Notes under the pieces: generated by a model
Told to the model about the DNA's origin: nothing
The model's database searches: none
What the model saw: the letters and a program-made list of their open reading frames with translations, nothing else
Shown: piece after piece, positions 35,596-48,477 of the stretch
Position numbering within the stretch: position 1 is the stretch's first letter
How the letters are laid out: the number at the start of each line of letters is the position of its first letter
Made by a program: the position numbers and the translations under genes
Assembly (NCBI GenBank): GCA_963678705.1
Contig: OY783204.1
Span: forward strand, 20,904,759-20,968,758
Source: Panorpa germanica
Lineage: Eukaryota > Arthropoda > Insecta > Mecoptera > Panorpidae
Length of the DNA stretch: 64,000 nucleotides
Direction: 5' to 3'

Positions 35596-35677
35596 TTTCT
35601 TGCAAAATATATGAGGTTTTAAGTTTAGTTTTTAATTTCAATTATTGAAATAAATTAATAGAAAATATTTGTTGCAG

Positions 35678-38600
35678 ACAGATATTTCGAGGTTCTAGTA
35701 TCTAAGGAAATGTTTACTCAGAACCTGACGATTAAGAAAGTAGCCGAAGAAATTGAGAGAGATGTTCCTTCTTCACACGAGTCTCTCAAGACAAATGAAA
35801 CGTTTGTCCTGAAAGTCAGTGATATAACCAGCGCTCCTAACATGCTGCTCAAGGTAGGAGCATTAGTTTAAAACAATTAGACATTTTAACGTTATTTAAG
35901 ATCTGTCAAAATTTAGCACAAATATTCATCCACGAATTTGGTATATCGGGGAATTATGAAAGCCCTCTTTTGCTGAGAAATTACGCTTTTCTGTTTTTGT
36001 GTCGTCTTCGCTCATCGAAAGAGAATGAGGTTATATAAATCGTCGCCACAATTTTAGAACGGGCCCATATTCCTGAGTCTGACGAAAAATGGTCGTAATC
36101 GAACAGATATGTATGATTTATATGAGTGAAACATTTTACGAATCACTTTTAAAAAAGTATTTATGAACTATAATAGTAATTAATAATAAAATTCAGGAAT
36201 AGTACAGGAATACTTTTTTAAAAGTGATTCGTAAAATGTTTCTCTCATATAAATCAGATCTGTTTGATCACGAACATTATTCGCAAGACTTAGGAATATA
36301 GGCCCAAGTCCGAGAAAAATTTTTAGTAGATGTGAAATAATAATTTGGTATCTAATATAATAGCTTGGCTACCGTAAAAATTAAATTATAATAGATGCGT
36401 AACCCATTTTCTTGCATTTTGGCACCTGCTTTACCTTAGCGCTTGCATACCTTCAAGTGCACTCTGCAATTCATCATATAATACAATGTTCCAAGTGTAT
36501 GTTTCTTTACTTCTGCCTTGGATGTTTGGAAATGAAATAGTACGGGGCTCAAAAACGGCTCGCTCAATGTTTTCGTTTTAATTTATTTAACGCAACTTAT
36601 TTCCAATGCAAACTCCTACCACCGACGACTATGTTGGCAGTATATATGGTGTCGTGACCTCATATATGTAAGCTACACTACTGTCTAATAAGTTTACGAT
36701 TGTGTTTGCACATAATTAATTTAATTTGATAACTACTTTAATCCGAATATTTTTGAAAATGATTATTTTGTAGAGAAAGAAATTCTAAGACTTATAGCAT
36801 CCTCGAAATTTCCAAAAACTTGTCATTTTGGAAAAACTTTTAACTATTAATCTTTAATAGATAGAAAGTTGAAAATTTGATTATAAAAATTAATCGTAAT
36901 TTAGAAATTTAAAAATTTAAAAGATGGATGTTAGGAAACTTTGGAAAAAGTTGATATTTTGGATTGTGTGATATTTAAATTTGAAAAATTTGATTCAGGG
37001 GCACAAAGCTCGTATTTGGCGAGGGTAGAAATTGTGCTACAAAGCGGACATGAAAATTGAAAGAATCATTTGCAGTTGTGTGTCAAACTATATGTTGAAG
37101 CCCATAGTATCTGGTTTTTTGATTTTATAATATATTTACAGTGATAGTATTCTACCAAACCATAAATAGATTATATGTTACTTATTTTAACTTTTATCAC
37201 CGAAATTATATATAAATGGTGTATAATTTTAGTTATGTTTCTTCGTCGTCCCAATTTACGAACAGCTATTTAATACAGCAGCTATTATAGTAAAACTGCT
37301 CTGTAAAAACTATAAACTTTGCTTTTACGAATATAACCGCAATGCTAAGAAAACCTAAATACGAAACCACTGCACACGCAGATAGTTATTTTACGTACAT
37401 TATAACTCATTAGCTCGTAACCTTGAAAACAAGGTATTTACGAGTTTTGCATAATGTGCTTGAATTAGCTTAATGTCACGGCAAGTAAAAGAGCTTTTTA
37501 TAGTCGTAAGTCGTAACTAAAAGCTCCCTGGTATCTAACTAATTCAGAACACTCATTTTGAAACTTTTTCTTGACATTTATTTTACAAAGTTTTTCACCT
37601 AGTTTTAGTTGTATTTTATTTATATAATTATTTGTTAACATGCAATCAGCTGTAACATCCTGGAATTCAACTTATTTCTATTGCTATAAGCAAGACCGAA
37701 TCGGGCGGCATACGTGAGATGCTATATTTACAAAGTAATAGGTCATGGTACTCACGACCGGCAAAGATGCATACTGTAAATTAACTTAACAATAGGTTAT
37801 GCCAAGGAGAAAGGAAACAGTATGGTGAATCTTTGAAATAAAGTGTTCATAAAACTTTTAGATCCCGAGTCGAAATTTTAGGCCTATCCTCATCCTATAA
37901 GGGATATTTACTCCTCTTTTCATCCTAAATACAGTCAAGTAAACCTCGTCTCGTCCTAAACATTATTATATGACCCTCTCTTGATCCTAAACGAAATCAT
38001 GATCCTCGTCTTATATGTAATTCAAACTCTGTAAACCCTTTTTAAACCTAAGATAGTCAAAAGGAATGTCTTAATACCTGCTATGGGTGTACGAAATGAA
38101 TTCTATTATTAAGGGATGAGTTAGAGAGAGATAGATAGATGCAATAATGAGTTATATAAAGATAGATAGTGTTATATTTGTCGTTAATAATATTTCAATT
38201 CGCTTGGTATACTATAGTATATACATTCATGTATATGCATATCCTATGTATATGCTGTTGTGATGTAAAACCTATACTGTGTGTCATATGTATGTGCAAA
38301 TGCAAAGGTATATGTGTATTTAAAAATTACTAAATGTACATAGTATGTACTTTCATGTTTATTCATTCAATGTATATGCAATATATATATATGCAGGATA
38401 TAATTTTCATATGATGGAGCATATATGAATACGCAAGGAATATCTAATGTTATATAGGTGAGAGATCGTCAAACTCACATCTCTATCTACAATTAATTTC
38501 GCTCAAACCAGTTCTGGTTGTCTTCTCTGGTTGCAATATGCAACATTTTATATTAATATATAGTTTACTTTTGTTGTAATTAGTGTAGTAGTGTCGGTGA

Positions 38601-41600
38601 TGAAATTGTATGAAAGTCTAAGAATCTACCTACCTACTGTCTTAAACGCGTGCGATAGAATATTAGCACTGGCATTACGCAGCGTGAAATTTTAACTTAA
38701 TAAATATAAGTATAATACAAATAATTATAAATTATATACCCGGTTATTAATTATACAATGCTTTTAGTATTTAAGCTCTAGTTAATTGAAGAGCATTTGT
38801 TAACTGTGTATTTAAAGATATACAAGGCCACGCCTACTTTAGTTTCATATTTATTGTGTAGATCAGGCGTGTTGAAGTTTGTACTTTTAATGATTTTAAA
38901 GTTATTAATTTATTTGTCTAACATATATGGCAGGTATGTTTCGAGCGCGGTTGGCGAATTCATATTGGTAACGTCCCACCGAATCATTTGAGCGTCGTCC
39001 ACCCCTACGGCAGCGCCATGAACCACCCCAATGCGTCCTGTCACGTGTCTGCCGACTCCATAGTGCCGTCATACACTGCACCGGATGGTCGAGTGTACAC
39101 GGCGGGGGACGTGGAGCATTGGAACCTCTGGTGGAGATTAGGAGCACCAAACTCCGCGTATAATAAACAATTGAAACCGTGGCAGGTAAGAAATGATACT
39201 CTGTTTTAATCATAGAGATATAAGAATAGATTGCGCGAAGGGTACAGCCGCGTGTAAGAGGAAGCGATAAAGGCAAAGAGGGAGATAGCTGCCGAATGTC
39301 CTATCTTTCTCTTTCTAGCCGAACCGCTGCTGCTGGCTTGGCTGATTGGCAGTGAGGTAAGGGGATAAGTAGGCAAGCAGACGCAGTGCTCGGCAAGAAA
39401 GAGCCGGAGGACACTCGTCATGCAATCTCTCTCTTTGCCCTTATCGCAGTATTCAGCCTCTTGTGCACTCTAGTCTTATACCTCTATAGTTTTAATACTG
39501 TGTTCACAAAGATGGCGCAGGAATGGCTACATACAAAGTTGTAATTTGATCATTATTACTAACTGGTTTGAGTAAGGCTTACTGTCCTCGTATCGTCACT
39601 TCAGATGCACAGTTTTTGTCCTTTACCGCTTGTTGTACGCTTTCTTGTAGCTGGCATTTAAACAAAGGAGGCTCTGTCCACGGAGCAGCAACGTGTCATA
39701 GCTCTAGCGTACTGCACGACGCATAGACGTAATATTCTTTTAAAAATGACAGCTCGGCATTATTGAACAATAGTCATTCGGTATACTGATTGAAATACTG
39801 AATCATCCTCTGATAACTCTCTCGCAGCAACAAACAATCTGCGGTTAATGTACTTTTCCATGTATGGATGAAACCAATACATTCTACGTCTGATTCTTCT
39901 TCATCACTTTGATATTTTCCCAATGAAAAAAACGTTTTTTCTCAATACTAAACTTCAGAGAAATGACCCTACTTGCAGCTTGCATGAAGCTTGTATGACG
40001 TTATGTGGACAGTAGCACTAACATCTAAAAATGCATCCTCTTGTTGGAAAATAGTACATAATAATATTGTAGTTATAACTATATTTTATGAGTAAATAAC
40101 TATCTTTTATAACTTCATCTATTTGTAGTTTACCAATCATATTCCAAGAGGATCGCAACTCTGTCGAAAAGACAATTTAGCAAGATTTATAAAATGCATG
40201 AAGAAAGTTTATGGTGCCATCTATGATTTCACGTAAGTAACTTATTTATATTTTTGTATTTGTATGTAATATCTCTATAAATTTATTTATTCTTTAGATA
40301 TTTTTTGTATTTATGATATTTAAGAGAACAAAAAGAAAAAACAGAAAAATGTTAATAAAATACCACTAAAATACATGCGATAAATCTATTTTCAATTCAA
40401 ACCGATAAAGTACTTCCGATATTCGACAAGTGGCATAAATATCGCGGAACCGACATGTGAACATGTCGCTGGATCGCGATGGGCGCCGACAGTATCACTT
40501 TGATCCGCCAAATGTCGATATAACTACAATGTATGTAACAGTCTCTAGCAGCGGTTGCGAACCTTCTTGTGTACGTTATAAAAACTTACGTATAATGTTG
40601 ATGAAGATGGTCTGTAAAGGGTGTATAATGTCTAATGAATTTTGGACATTCACTGATGTGCATCGTATTGCCAGTAGAGGCAATGGGGTTACTTCTACAG
40701 AGTGTATCCACAATTTCTGTTTCTTTCTATTCGTTTCTTCTTCTTCTATTGCTTGCCTGTTACCTACGAAAATCAGAATACCAAAGTTGAAAATACGTTT
40801 GTCCATGCAATACGCTTTTAATGAATCTATTTGATATAAACCGCCCGATGCATGCACTCGATATATCGATGTGACTATCATATGCATTAGGATGACGTCT
40901 CGTGAAAGTGATCTATCAGACCATTTCCTTCAGCAATGCCGCTGTTGCTTCATTAGCAATTAATCATTACTTTTTAATGAAACACCACACACGAAATCAG
41001 ATTTATCAATTGTTTTGAAAATTACAAAAATTGCGTCACTAAAATAAATGTAACTCGTAAACTAATGATCTAAATGTCATCGGATACGGATTTTTGAACG
41101 CACTTAACACGATACATCCTGGTTGACTACATGTTTTTTTTTCTTTATTTATTTAGCCTTGACTTTTCGTCATAGCCACCATCAAACATCTTTTATTTAT
41201 ATATAACATAAAATTTGTAATTCTATTTTACATTTTTCTAAATATTTAATTCACTAATTAATTTTAAATCACTTATGAAAAATTTAGTATTAACAGGGAA
41301 AGTTTTAATTACATCTAATATTTCGCTATTGAATTTTGATCTTTGTAGACTATAATTTATGCATTCGAATATAATATGATCTAAAGTTCCTAATTCGCCA
41401 CCTGACATCTTCGCTTAAATGGCATCTATCGTTCGATTTAATATTAATTTTGTACAGGTGAGCTGGGGTTTTACAATGATTACTTTTGATTCTGATTATA
41501 GTTGATATAATTTTTCGGGACTCATTTCTGAACCATATTTTCTTAATTAAATTTGGATGAAAGATATATTAATCCCTTCCTTTAACCTGACTTTTGTTAA

Positions 41601-44600
41601 TGAAATCTTGATTTCTGAAATTGAAGATCAATTTTTTGATTATATTAAAAAATTCATAATTAACTACATGATTAATTACATTTCGGTAACGTCAAAATTT
41701 TGTCACTCGATGGTCTCAAAATTGGGTTTATCTGCTACAGTTACATTGTATCTAGATGTAAAATAGGTTCACCAACCCTGATCTATATGCTCCTCGAGCT
41801 AGACTGTTACACCACGTCTCACGTTACGTCCCATATTCCTGTCGAAAGACTTTTGCTTCGTCTTCGTGACGAAAATGATTTACATATGTCAATCATATTA
41901 TTCAATTGAACCATTTGGTCGAGTAGTGCTAGAAACTGAAGAGAATATCAGGTCCTATTTTTATTCAAATAAAGATTCATTTTTAGGTTTGCGTCTACGG
42001 AAGGCGGTAAATTCAAATATTATTTTGATAAGAGGAATAGAAATCTTAACTAAATTTGTACTATTTGGTTTTATATATGTTTAAATTTTATTTTTTCTAA
42101 ACACAAAGGCCATATTGTAAACCGTTTTAGTCTTGATATATGCACTACCCATTAAACACAAAACATGGATGTTACCTTACATTAATGTAATATTTTATTT
42201 CAGCAAAACCTAGCAATGTTATAAAAGAGTCCTACTTTAAACACGTACTTTTATTTTGAATATGTACTTTGTTTAATATTAATTATTATACTTATAATAA
42301 TTATTTTTATTTCTCTATTTTTCACCCATGGTAATGATGAGGTAACACACCTGCTGGACAATGGTGGAGAAACAAAGAGAAGGGTTAAATCTTTTGAGTT
42401 AGTTTAATTAAATAAAATGTAATCGTGCAAAACGGAATACATGTTTATATTAAATATTTCATACCATAAAATAAGGTAGCAGAGCAAAACCTTTGCCGCC
42501 TTACAAATAAACCTGTTATAAAATTTATACCAGGTATAAATCCCGTCTGGCAAGCGTATTATCAGTTTATACCTGATATAAATTTTATAACAGGTTTATT
42601 TGTAAGTCGGTTAACGTTAAATTGCTTATTAGTCTAATAGACTAGATATTGTAGTAGTTATAAAATAAAAAAAAAACATTTTTTACAAACTGCACCTACA
42701 TTTAAGGAGGTACAGGACGTTAACGTAAATGATGAAAACGTTGTGAAATTTGGAGGGTCGATACAAATTGTAAAAATACATGCTGTCTCAAAATTTTAGA
42801 GATCTAGGGTTCCTAGTTTTCTTTTTATACATGATTAAAAATAGTCATTTTCCATACAAATCATAATTTTTAGCTCAATTTCACCACATAATATAACTTT
42901 TAACTATAAAAAAATGGTGACACGGCTTTCAAAAACTAGGTGTATATAAAATAATCTTTTCTGTAACTATTGCAAAAAGAAAATTATCAAAAGAATACCT
43001 ATATACGAAACTATTTAAATAAAACCAGTAAGAAACAGTAAGTGTAGGTTATAAGCCGGCAACGTTGCAAATGCCAATTTGAGCGGGAAATTCAAAATCG
43101 GAATAAATGTTATATAAAATATAACAATTTATTGGCGAAAGAACCAAATCACGCATGCGTCAACACACGTAAATTTGCAGCGTTGCCAAATTTATTATTC
43201 CTTTTTCAAAATATTTAATTTGTATTTAAATTGAATTAATATAAATTTGATATTAATTTTGGTAATTTTGAATTTATTAAACTATTATATGCATAAAAAA
43301 ATCATTTTAACAAGCAAAAAGCAGTTTAATAGGGAATTGAAAAATTCATTTTCAAAGGTACAGTCCCAATATTTGCTCGTCCCTCATGTACTTCGTATTT
43401 TGCATTTCGTATTACCGAGAGATGAACTTTTTGCATTGTTGGTATGTCCTGTACATCCTAAATACAAAAGTTAAATTAAAACTTTTAAAAATTACTAATG
43501 ATACTTTTATACAGATAAAATATTAAAAGTTATCAATTTCCGTTCACCCAGTATCGCCCAATACTATCTGTAACCTTATTGGTCGTAGTACCATCGTACT
43601 ACAGATTTTCACGATGATCTTATGGGGGTAAGCGGGAGAAGGGGGTCACAGAGTAAGGAAAGGGACGTTGCAGGGTTGTTGTCTACTATGCTTGAATTTT
43701 TTAATATCAACAAACCACGTTATATGCCGGCACGAAACAATAACATCATTCCTATCGAGTTATAGAATCAAATATAAATCTAAAATATAAATAAAGTATA
43801 TTTTGACATGATACAATATATTTGACTATTTGCAATGCCATTTTATTGCTGTCTTTGATTTTTATATGTATTTTTATATAGATATGTATACGTGTATTTT
43901 TTTAAGCATGAATCACCGCCGATCTCTCGCTATTTCAACTATTTTATTATTTTATTTTAATGTTTTTGCCATTTGGCACTACATTCACCTTAATTAACTC
44001 ATTTATTTACATATCATTGTGCTTTATTCAATTTTGATCCTTATTATATCTAAATATTCTCACTCTTTCCAAAAAAAAAAATAACTATCCTTATAAAAAT
44101 AAAAACAAAACTGCCTATTGCTACTCTCCCTACTGTTTCTACTCTGCCATTCCTTCTCCTTCCTCGTTCCTTTTCTTTATCTCCGCCGTCCACATCTTCC
44201 CTTCACTGCCTTTAATAACTATGGAATGTTCTTTTTGCTTATTACCTTTTTCCCCCATGGAAACTTAATGTGCTCCAATGTTTCTATCTCCGTTGCGCAC
44301 ATGCTGCACATCCATTGCTCGCTATTTGCCCCGAATCTGTCTCCTCGTTTCCCATTCTGAATCTGGAAATCCTTCTCATGTTTTTTGTGTCTTTTTCTCT
44401 TAAGTATTGTAGTATATCTCTCTCAAATCCTTTTATATCTTTTGTTATAATTGCACTTCTCAATTTTTTCCATTCTTTCCTGTTGTTGTATGTCCTTATC
44501 TCTTCTTCTTAGCTCCTCTTATAGTATTTCAACTATATACATATATATATTTTCACATAGGCCAGAAGGTTATTCATTGCCACTAGAATACCTGAAGTTA

Positions 44601-47600
44601 GCAGCTGAGTGCACAAAAGTGGAATCTGTAGTATGTCCAGAAATTCATGAGGCAAAAGAAGTATTAAAAACTCATGAAGAGCAACCAGTCTGGATTTGTA
44701 AGCCTGTTGGACGCAGTCAAGGAAAAGGAATATTCTTGTTTAGGGTAATAATGAACCTCTCCTAAATAAATTCTAAAAAAAACCAACTCTTATTGCGCAT
44801 TTGTATCTTCCTGTTTCAATTAATAAAAGATTATAGATAGAAAATGAATAGCTTGTAGTAAGGTAGCAAATTTGAAACTTCAGGCAGTTTTCCGCTAAAG
44901 AAATCACGCAAATGGCTACTCCAAAAACATCAAGAAAACGTCTTATGTGAATACATCTGATAGTATATCAATCTTATGACGGCCAATGTCAAAATTACAA
45001 ATTTGGGGCCGAGATGAAAGTTTGAAAGAGTTGCAATGATAGTTTTTATCTAAAATAATTCTAATTAAAATTGGCATAATGTCTGTTTCAACTTTAGCTA
45101 AAACATAGATATGTTTGCATAGAATCTTAATATAAATTTGATGTTTTGGTAAAAAAAAGACCATTTAGCATCAATTCACTGTTCATTTTCCAATATTATT
45201 CGATTCACATAAGCAAACTAGAAATTAAAAGTCATTAGCTATTGTGTAAGTTGTTTTGATGCATTTTAACATTAGACGCTTCTTCAAAGGATTATTTTTT
45301 GCCAAAATTGGTTGCTTAGCTTCGCGCCAAGGTCAGTGAATTGTTTTGGATGAATTTAAGAAGTCTAATTTTGCCTTAGAGGTCTAACACTTTTAGTAAT
45401 TGAGATTTATTTTCGTAAATGTATATATTTGGTCACTTAGTAGCGGCAAAACGTCTTAATACTAGACCTTTAAATTGGTGAGTTCTCCTAAGATAAAGAG
45501 CCGTAAGAAATGTTCCAGAAAAACCCAAAAATGTTTAAAAACTAACAATCATTTAATATCTGCAGCACATTAGTGAACTAACCTACGACAGCAGTGCCAT
45601 CGTCCAAAGATACATCCAGAATCCCCTTCTAATAGGGGGATACAAATTTGATCTTCGTCTATATGTCTGTGTTCCTAGCTATCGACCACCTGTAGTGTAT
45701 CTATATCGTGAAGGTCTGGCTAGATTCAGTACGGATAAGTTCTCCCTAAATGATTTGGATAATCCATTTAGACATTTGACGAATAGCAGCATCAACAAGT
45801 TGGGACCAAGATATGCTGAATGGAAGGAGCGAGTTGGACTAGGTAAGTACACTTATTGGCAAACATATTTAGAATATTGATGTCAGATTCTTTTTATACA
45901 ATTGTTATCTTAAATTCCCAGGCTGTAAATGGTCCCTTCGTCAACTACGTCTTTATCTTCGACAAAATGGCATAAGAGATTGGTTATTGTGGCAGCGGAT
46001 ATCTTGTCTAGTGGCATTGACAGTCCTAGCACAAGCTACTGCAGTACCACCATGCGCAAATTGCTTCGAGTTCTTTGGATTTGATGTCTTAGTGGACGCT
46101 GATCTTAGACCTTGGTTACTAGAGGTCAACATCAGTCCTGGATTGGGAACAGATTGTGATGTGGACAGCGCTGTTAAGAAGCCGTTGCTTCACGATATGT
46201 TTGATCTTCTTGGATTACCTGTATGCCCCACGGGAATTCAAGCCTTATTTCAAGGACCACAATATACAGCATCGGAGTAAGCTATAACTATATATTTGAT
46301 TTGCTTTGTTTTAGGACCTTTATTTTAGTATATTTTGTTATCTATTCTTTTGTTATATAACTCTTGTAGTTGTAAAACTAATCGAAACGATGATATTAGC
46401 AAAAAAAAAAGTACTCCTTTAAAGCTTATGAAAAAATTAAACCGACAAAATATCGATAGGAACTTTTCATCTACTAAAGAAAATCAACCCAATAAGTTAT
46501 TATGAGATCAAATTCTAATTGAAATAATCAAATATTTAATGGAATACATTATTAACTTCAAGTTATGTTCTTTAAATTAGTTGCACGAGTTCTGTATCTA
46601 AGTCATCATCAGTGGCACCGTCACAAAATTCACAATCGGTATCAACTTCCTCAAGTTCTTCCACCTTGTGGTCTCCAAAAGATATGAAATATCTTCATTC
46701 GAATCGATGTAAACGAAAACGGCAACCACCGAAGGAGCTTCCAGAAAAGGTATGTAACCTATGCTCTTCTAAACCATGAAGAAAATTTGTCTGACACAAA
46801 ATATTCTTGTCAGACCACCTGCTATGTAGCTACTGTTCTCTCATGAAAAATTAGTTCTCCCTTTTTGGAATATACTCCAAACGTCTCTGGCGTCAGTCAT
46901 AGTTTGGTCTTAGTATAACTCACAGCTCACATAAATAATTACAAGTCAAAGACTTTTCTAATTCTAAAGGTAAATCTAATTCTAATAGATTGTTGGTCAA
47001 ATAAGCTCTACCATAAAACATTGATGATAAACCTTAGTTACAAATAGAGCCATAATTGCTTGTCTCTTTTCATGTACGATATATGAATTTAATGGCAACA
47101 ACATTAAATTATTCATATCTTTTACAGGTATTGAACAGTGTTAATCGTCTAACAAAAGATTTGCAGAAAGGTCCATCGCTACCAGAATACGCCACTATTC
47201 GAAACGCAGCAAAAAATACTAATAAACCAACACAATCACAATCTTCTACTTCTTCGTCGACGAACTATGACACCTGTTGGTGGAATGGGAAGAATTGGGA
47301 AGAACCTCTCGCTCAGGAGGGAGACTGGACCAGAATTTATCCTTTGGACTTTGATGAGGAATCTGTAAGAGTCTAACAATTACTTAACTTATACCACTGT
47401 CGTATATTCTCCAGATGCGGTAGACTCGATGCAGTTGTAGAATTTTGAACTATTATTATTGATTAAGGACAAAAAAAACTTTATTTTAATTTAAGATTTA
47501 TTTTAAATGGTCTTTCTGTAACTTGTAACAATGTTCTTCGCTGATTTAAGATAATTGTTTATGATTGCCATTGTAAATAAGAATCAAAGAAGAAATGGTT

Positions 47601-48170
47601 GCTTGTTGTTTGAGAGTAAATGAATAATGAACGATTTACTGGACACATTTAGGTAAATCAAAATAGGATATCATCGGATGAGGGAATAGAGTGGATAAGA
47701 AAACAATAGACATATTTAGAATTATCTATTCAATGTGTTAATAGGTTTTGAGTCATAGATGGCGCTAATATTGGATTCACCACGACATCATGTCGCCGAT
47801 TTTCGAGCAAGCACCATTTAGCAATCTAGCAATCTCCAACACAGAAAACGAAAATAGCAGTTATTTTTATTAAACAACTAATATATTTCTACTTTTAAAC
47901 TTCCAGAAAGAAGGAAAAAGGGAACCGCCCCAATCCAAAACACCACCTGGACCTAATCTTCAAAATGAGATTTGCAGCGGAGAATCTCGTCTACATGTGA
48001 GAGCAGTGGCTAGATTTTTGAACGCTGCTCGTTTCATATATAGATCTCTTCCTAAGAATTCTACAGATGATGAATTAAATGAGGCTCTAAGAGGACACAT
48101 GGAACTTATCAGTTATCCATGGCTTCCTCCAAAACCTATGAAAAAGTCACAGAATGAAGCTAAAAAATAA
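35678..48170 (+). CDS. TTLL2: TTLL2-like tubulin polyglutamylase
   Basis: Coding exons: 35678-35853, 38934-39185, 40129-40232, 44561-44744, 45566-45842, 45922-46276, 46581-46749, 47128-47364, 47907-48170 (TAA). All borders are GT-AG and phases agree, giving about 671 residues. The TTL/ATP-grasp core is clear: VLKVSDITSAPN, CFERGW, WNLWWRLG, KPWQ, WICKPVGRSQGKGIFLF (ATP-binding Lys and glycine loop), IVQRYIQNPLLIGGYKFDLR, HLTNSSINK, and FGFDVLVD with LLEVNISPGL (metal/ATP residues). KFDLRLYVCV and CKWSLRQ point to the TTLL2 branch. TTLL enzymes add glutamate to tubulin tails in cilia, sperm tails and neurons. The C-terminal 200 residues are Ser-rich and then basic. The first exon begins in phase with an upstream exon not located; translation may instead start at the ATG at 35711. 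The introns are full of transposons. Confidence 0.93.
35854..38933 (+). other. TTLL2 intron 1
   Basis: A 3.1 kb intron containing one palindromic element (36061-36306) and AT-rich sequence rich in 'tatatgcatat' words around 38200-38440. No additional exon was seen. Confidence 0.55.
36061..36306. mobile_element. palindromic MITE, GGGCCCATATTCCT ends
   Basis: The left end GGGCCCATATTCCTGAGTCT is mirrored by AGACTTAGGAATATAGGCCC. Further inside, 'gaaacattttacgaatcact' and 'agtgattcgtaaaatgtttc' are exact complements. The whole element can fold into one long hairpin. Only one copy was seen in this window. Confidence 0.75.
39211..39489. mobile_element. GC-rich fold-back element 25 bp after TTLL2 exon 2
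   Basis: The left arm 'catagagatataagaatag', with 'gcgataaaggcaaagaggga', is mirrored by 'tctctctttgcccttatcgc' and 'cttatacctctatag'. An inner pair ('cctatctttctctttctagc' and 'gcaagaaagagccggagg') extends the fold. It is much richer in GC than its surroundings and carries no long coding frame. It has the form of a MITE, but no second copy is present here. Confidence 0.6.
41130..41500 (-). mobile_element. LINE 3' end, family A, copy 2
   Basis: It matches 10090-10450 over about 350 bp, including 'atgcattcgaatataatatg' and 'gtacaggtgagctgggg'. The A-rich tail (T-run on the + strand) is at about 41132-41142. The Cys/His region is partly disrupted by a small rearrangement ('cacctgacatcttcgct'). 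Confidence 0.7.
42496..42610. mobile_element. 115-bp fold-back MITE (CGCCTTACAAATAAA family), copy 2
   Basis: Ends CCGCCTTACAAATAAACCTG and CAGGTTTATTTGTAAGTCGG. The arms pair over about 45 bp each with very few mismatches. Confidence 0.8.
42706..43455. mobile_element. TTAA-flanked non-autonomous DNA transposon, copy 2 (inverted)
   Basis: It is the reverse complement of 6717-7470. It starts TTAA-GGAGGTACAGGACGTTAACG and ends CCTGTACATCC-TAAA, so the right target duplication has decayed. The sequence in between aligns throughout. Confidence 0.7.
43903..43950. mobile_element. end fragment of the GGCGGTGACT fold-back family
   Basis: 'aagcatgaatcaccgccgat' followed by 'ctctcgctatttcaa' matches one terminus of the elements at 31732, 54183 and 61648. 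The other arm is absent, probably cut by the adjoining LINE insertion. Confidence 0.5.
43975..44510 (-). mobile_element. LINE 3' end, family B, copy 3
   Basis: The - strand reads MRRISRFRMGNEETD, a frameshift, then MCSMCATEIETLEHIK, the same C-terminal pattern as 35165-35595. It ends about 50 bp before the TTLL2 exon at 44561. Confidence 0.7.
46370..46505 (+). CDS. TTLL2: alternative terminal exon of TTLL2
   Basis: After exon 45922-46276, which ends in two bases of a codon (GA), an acceptor CTCTTGTAG at 46369 opens a frame in the correct phase. It reads D-CKTNRNDDISKKKSTPLK and continues to a TGA at 46503-46505, adding about 45 Lys/Asn-rich residues. The main exon at 46581 uses the same phase and also starts D-C (DCTSSVSKSSS). 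So two acceptors compete, and use of this one would end the protein just after the catalytic core. Without splicing, exon 6 would read GAG-TAA and stop at once. Support is phase and splice signals only. Confidence 0.4.
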
Positions 48171-48477
48171 TTTACTTTATTCATAGTTCGCTAATAAATT
48201 TCTTGTAAGCTTATTAATATAATCTAACTTTGGCTGCCGTATTGTATAAGTTTAAATAACATCGTCAATTGTATTATAATTGAAATTTTTCTATGCTTTT
48301 AAAATTTCGAAGAATGTCATATACGTCAAACTCTGTCAACTTTTATTTAATAAATGTTATGGGAATATATTATGTTTTATTATTAACAATTAAGTAAGTA
48401 GTAATTATGTTGAATACGAAAAATAACAAAAAAATTATCAACGACACCAGATCCTACGATGAGAAAGATCACATTTT
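48171..48477 (+). other. TTLL2 3' UTR
   Basis: AATAAA signals occur at 48193-48198 and 48349-48354 after the TAA at 48168-48170. The sequence is AT-rich and non-coding, and it ends at the poly(T) start of a LINE insertion. Confidence 0.55.

Larger units (their letters stand above)
40233..44560 (+). other. TTLL2 intron 3, 4.3 kb, repeat-filled
   Basis: It holds LINE 3' ends at 41130-41500 and 43975-44510, a fold-back MITE at 42496-42610, a TTAA-flanked element at 42706-43455 and a fragment of another MITE near 43903-43950. The open frame at about 40457-40834 is not recognised and shows no splice context; I treat it as non-coding. Confidence 0.6.

Noticed and set aside
40457..40834. 125-codon open frame in a TTLL2 intron
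   Set aside because: Opposite-strand frame is equally long, no homology recognised, no splice context; probably unannotated repeat sequence.
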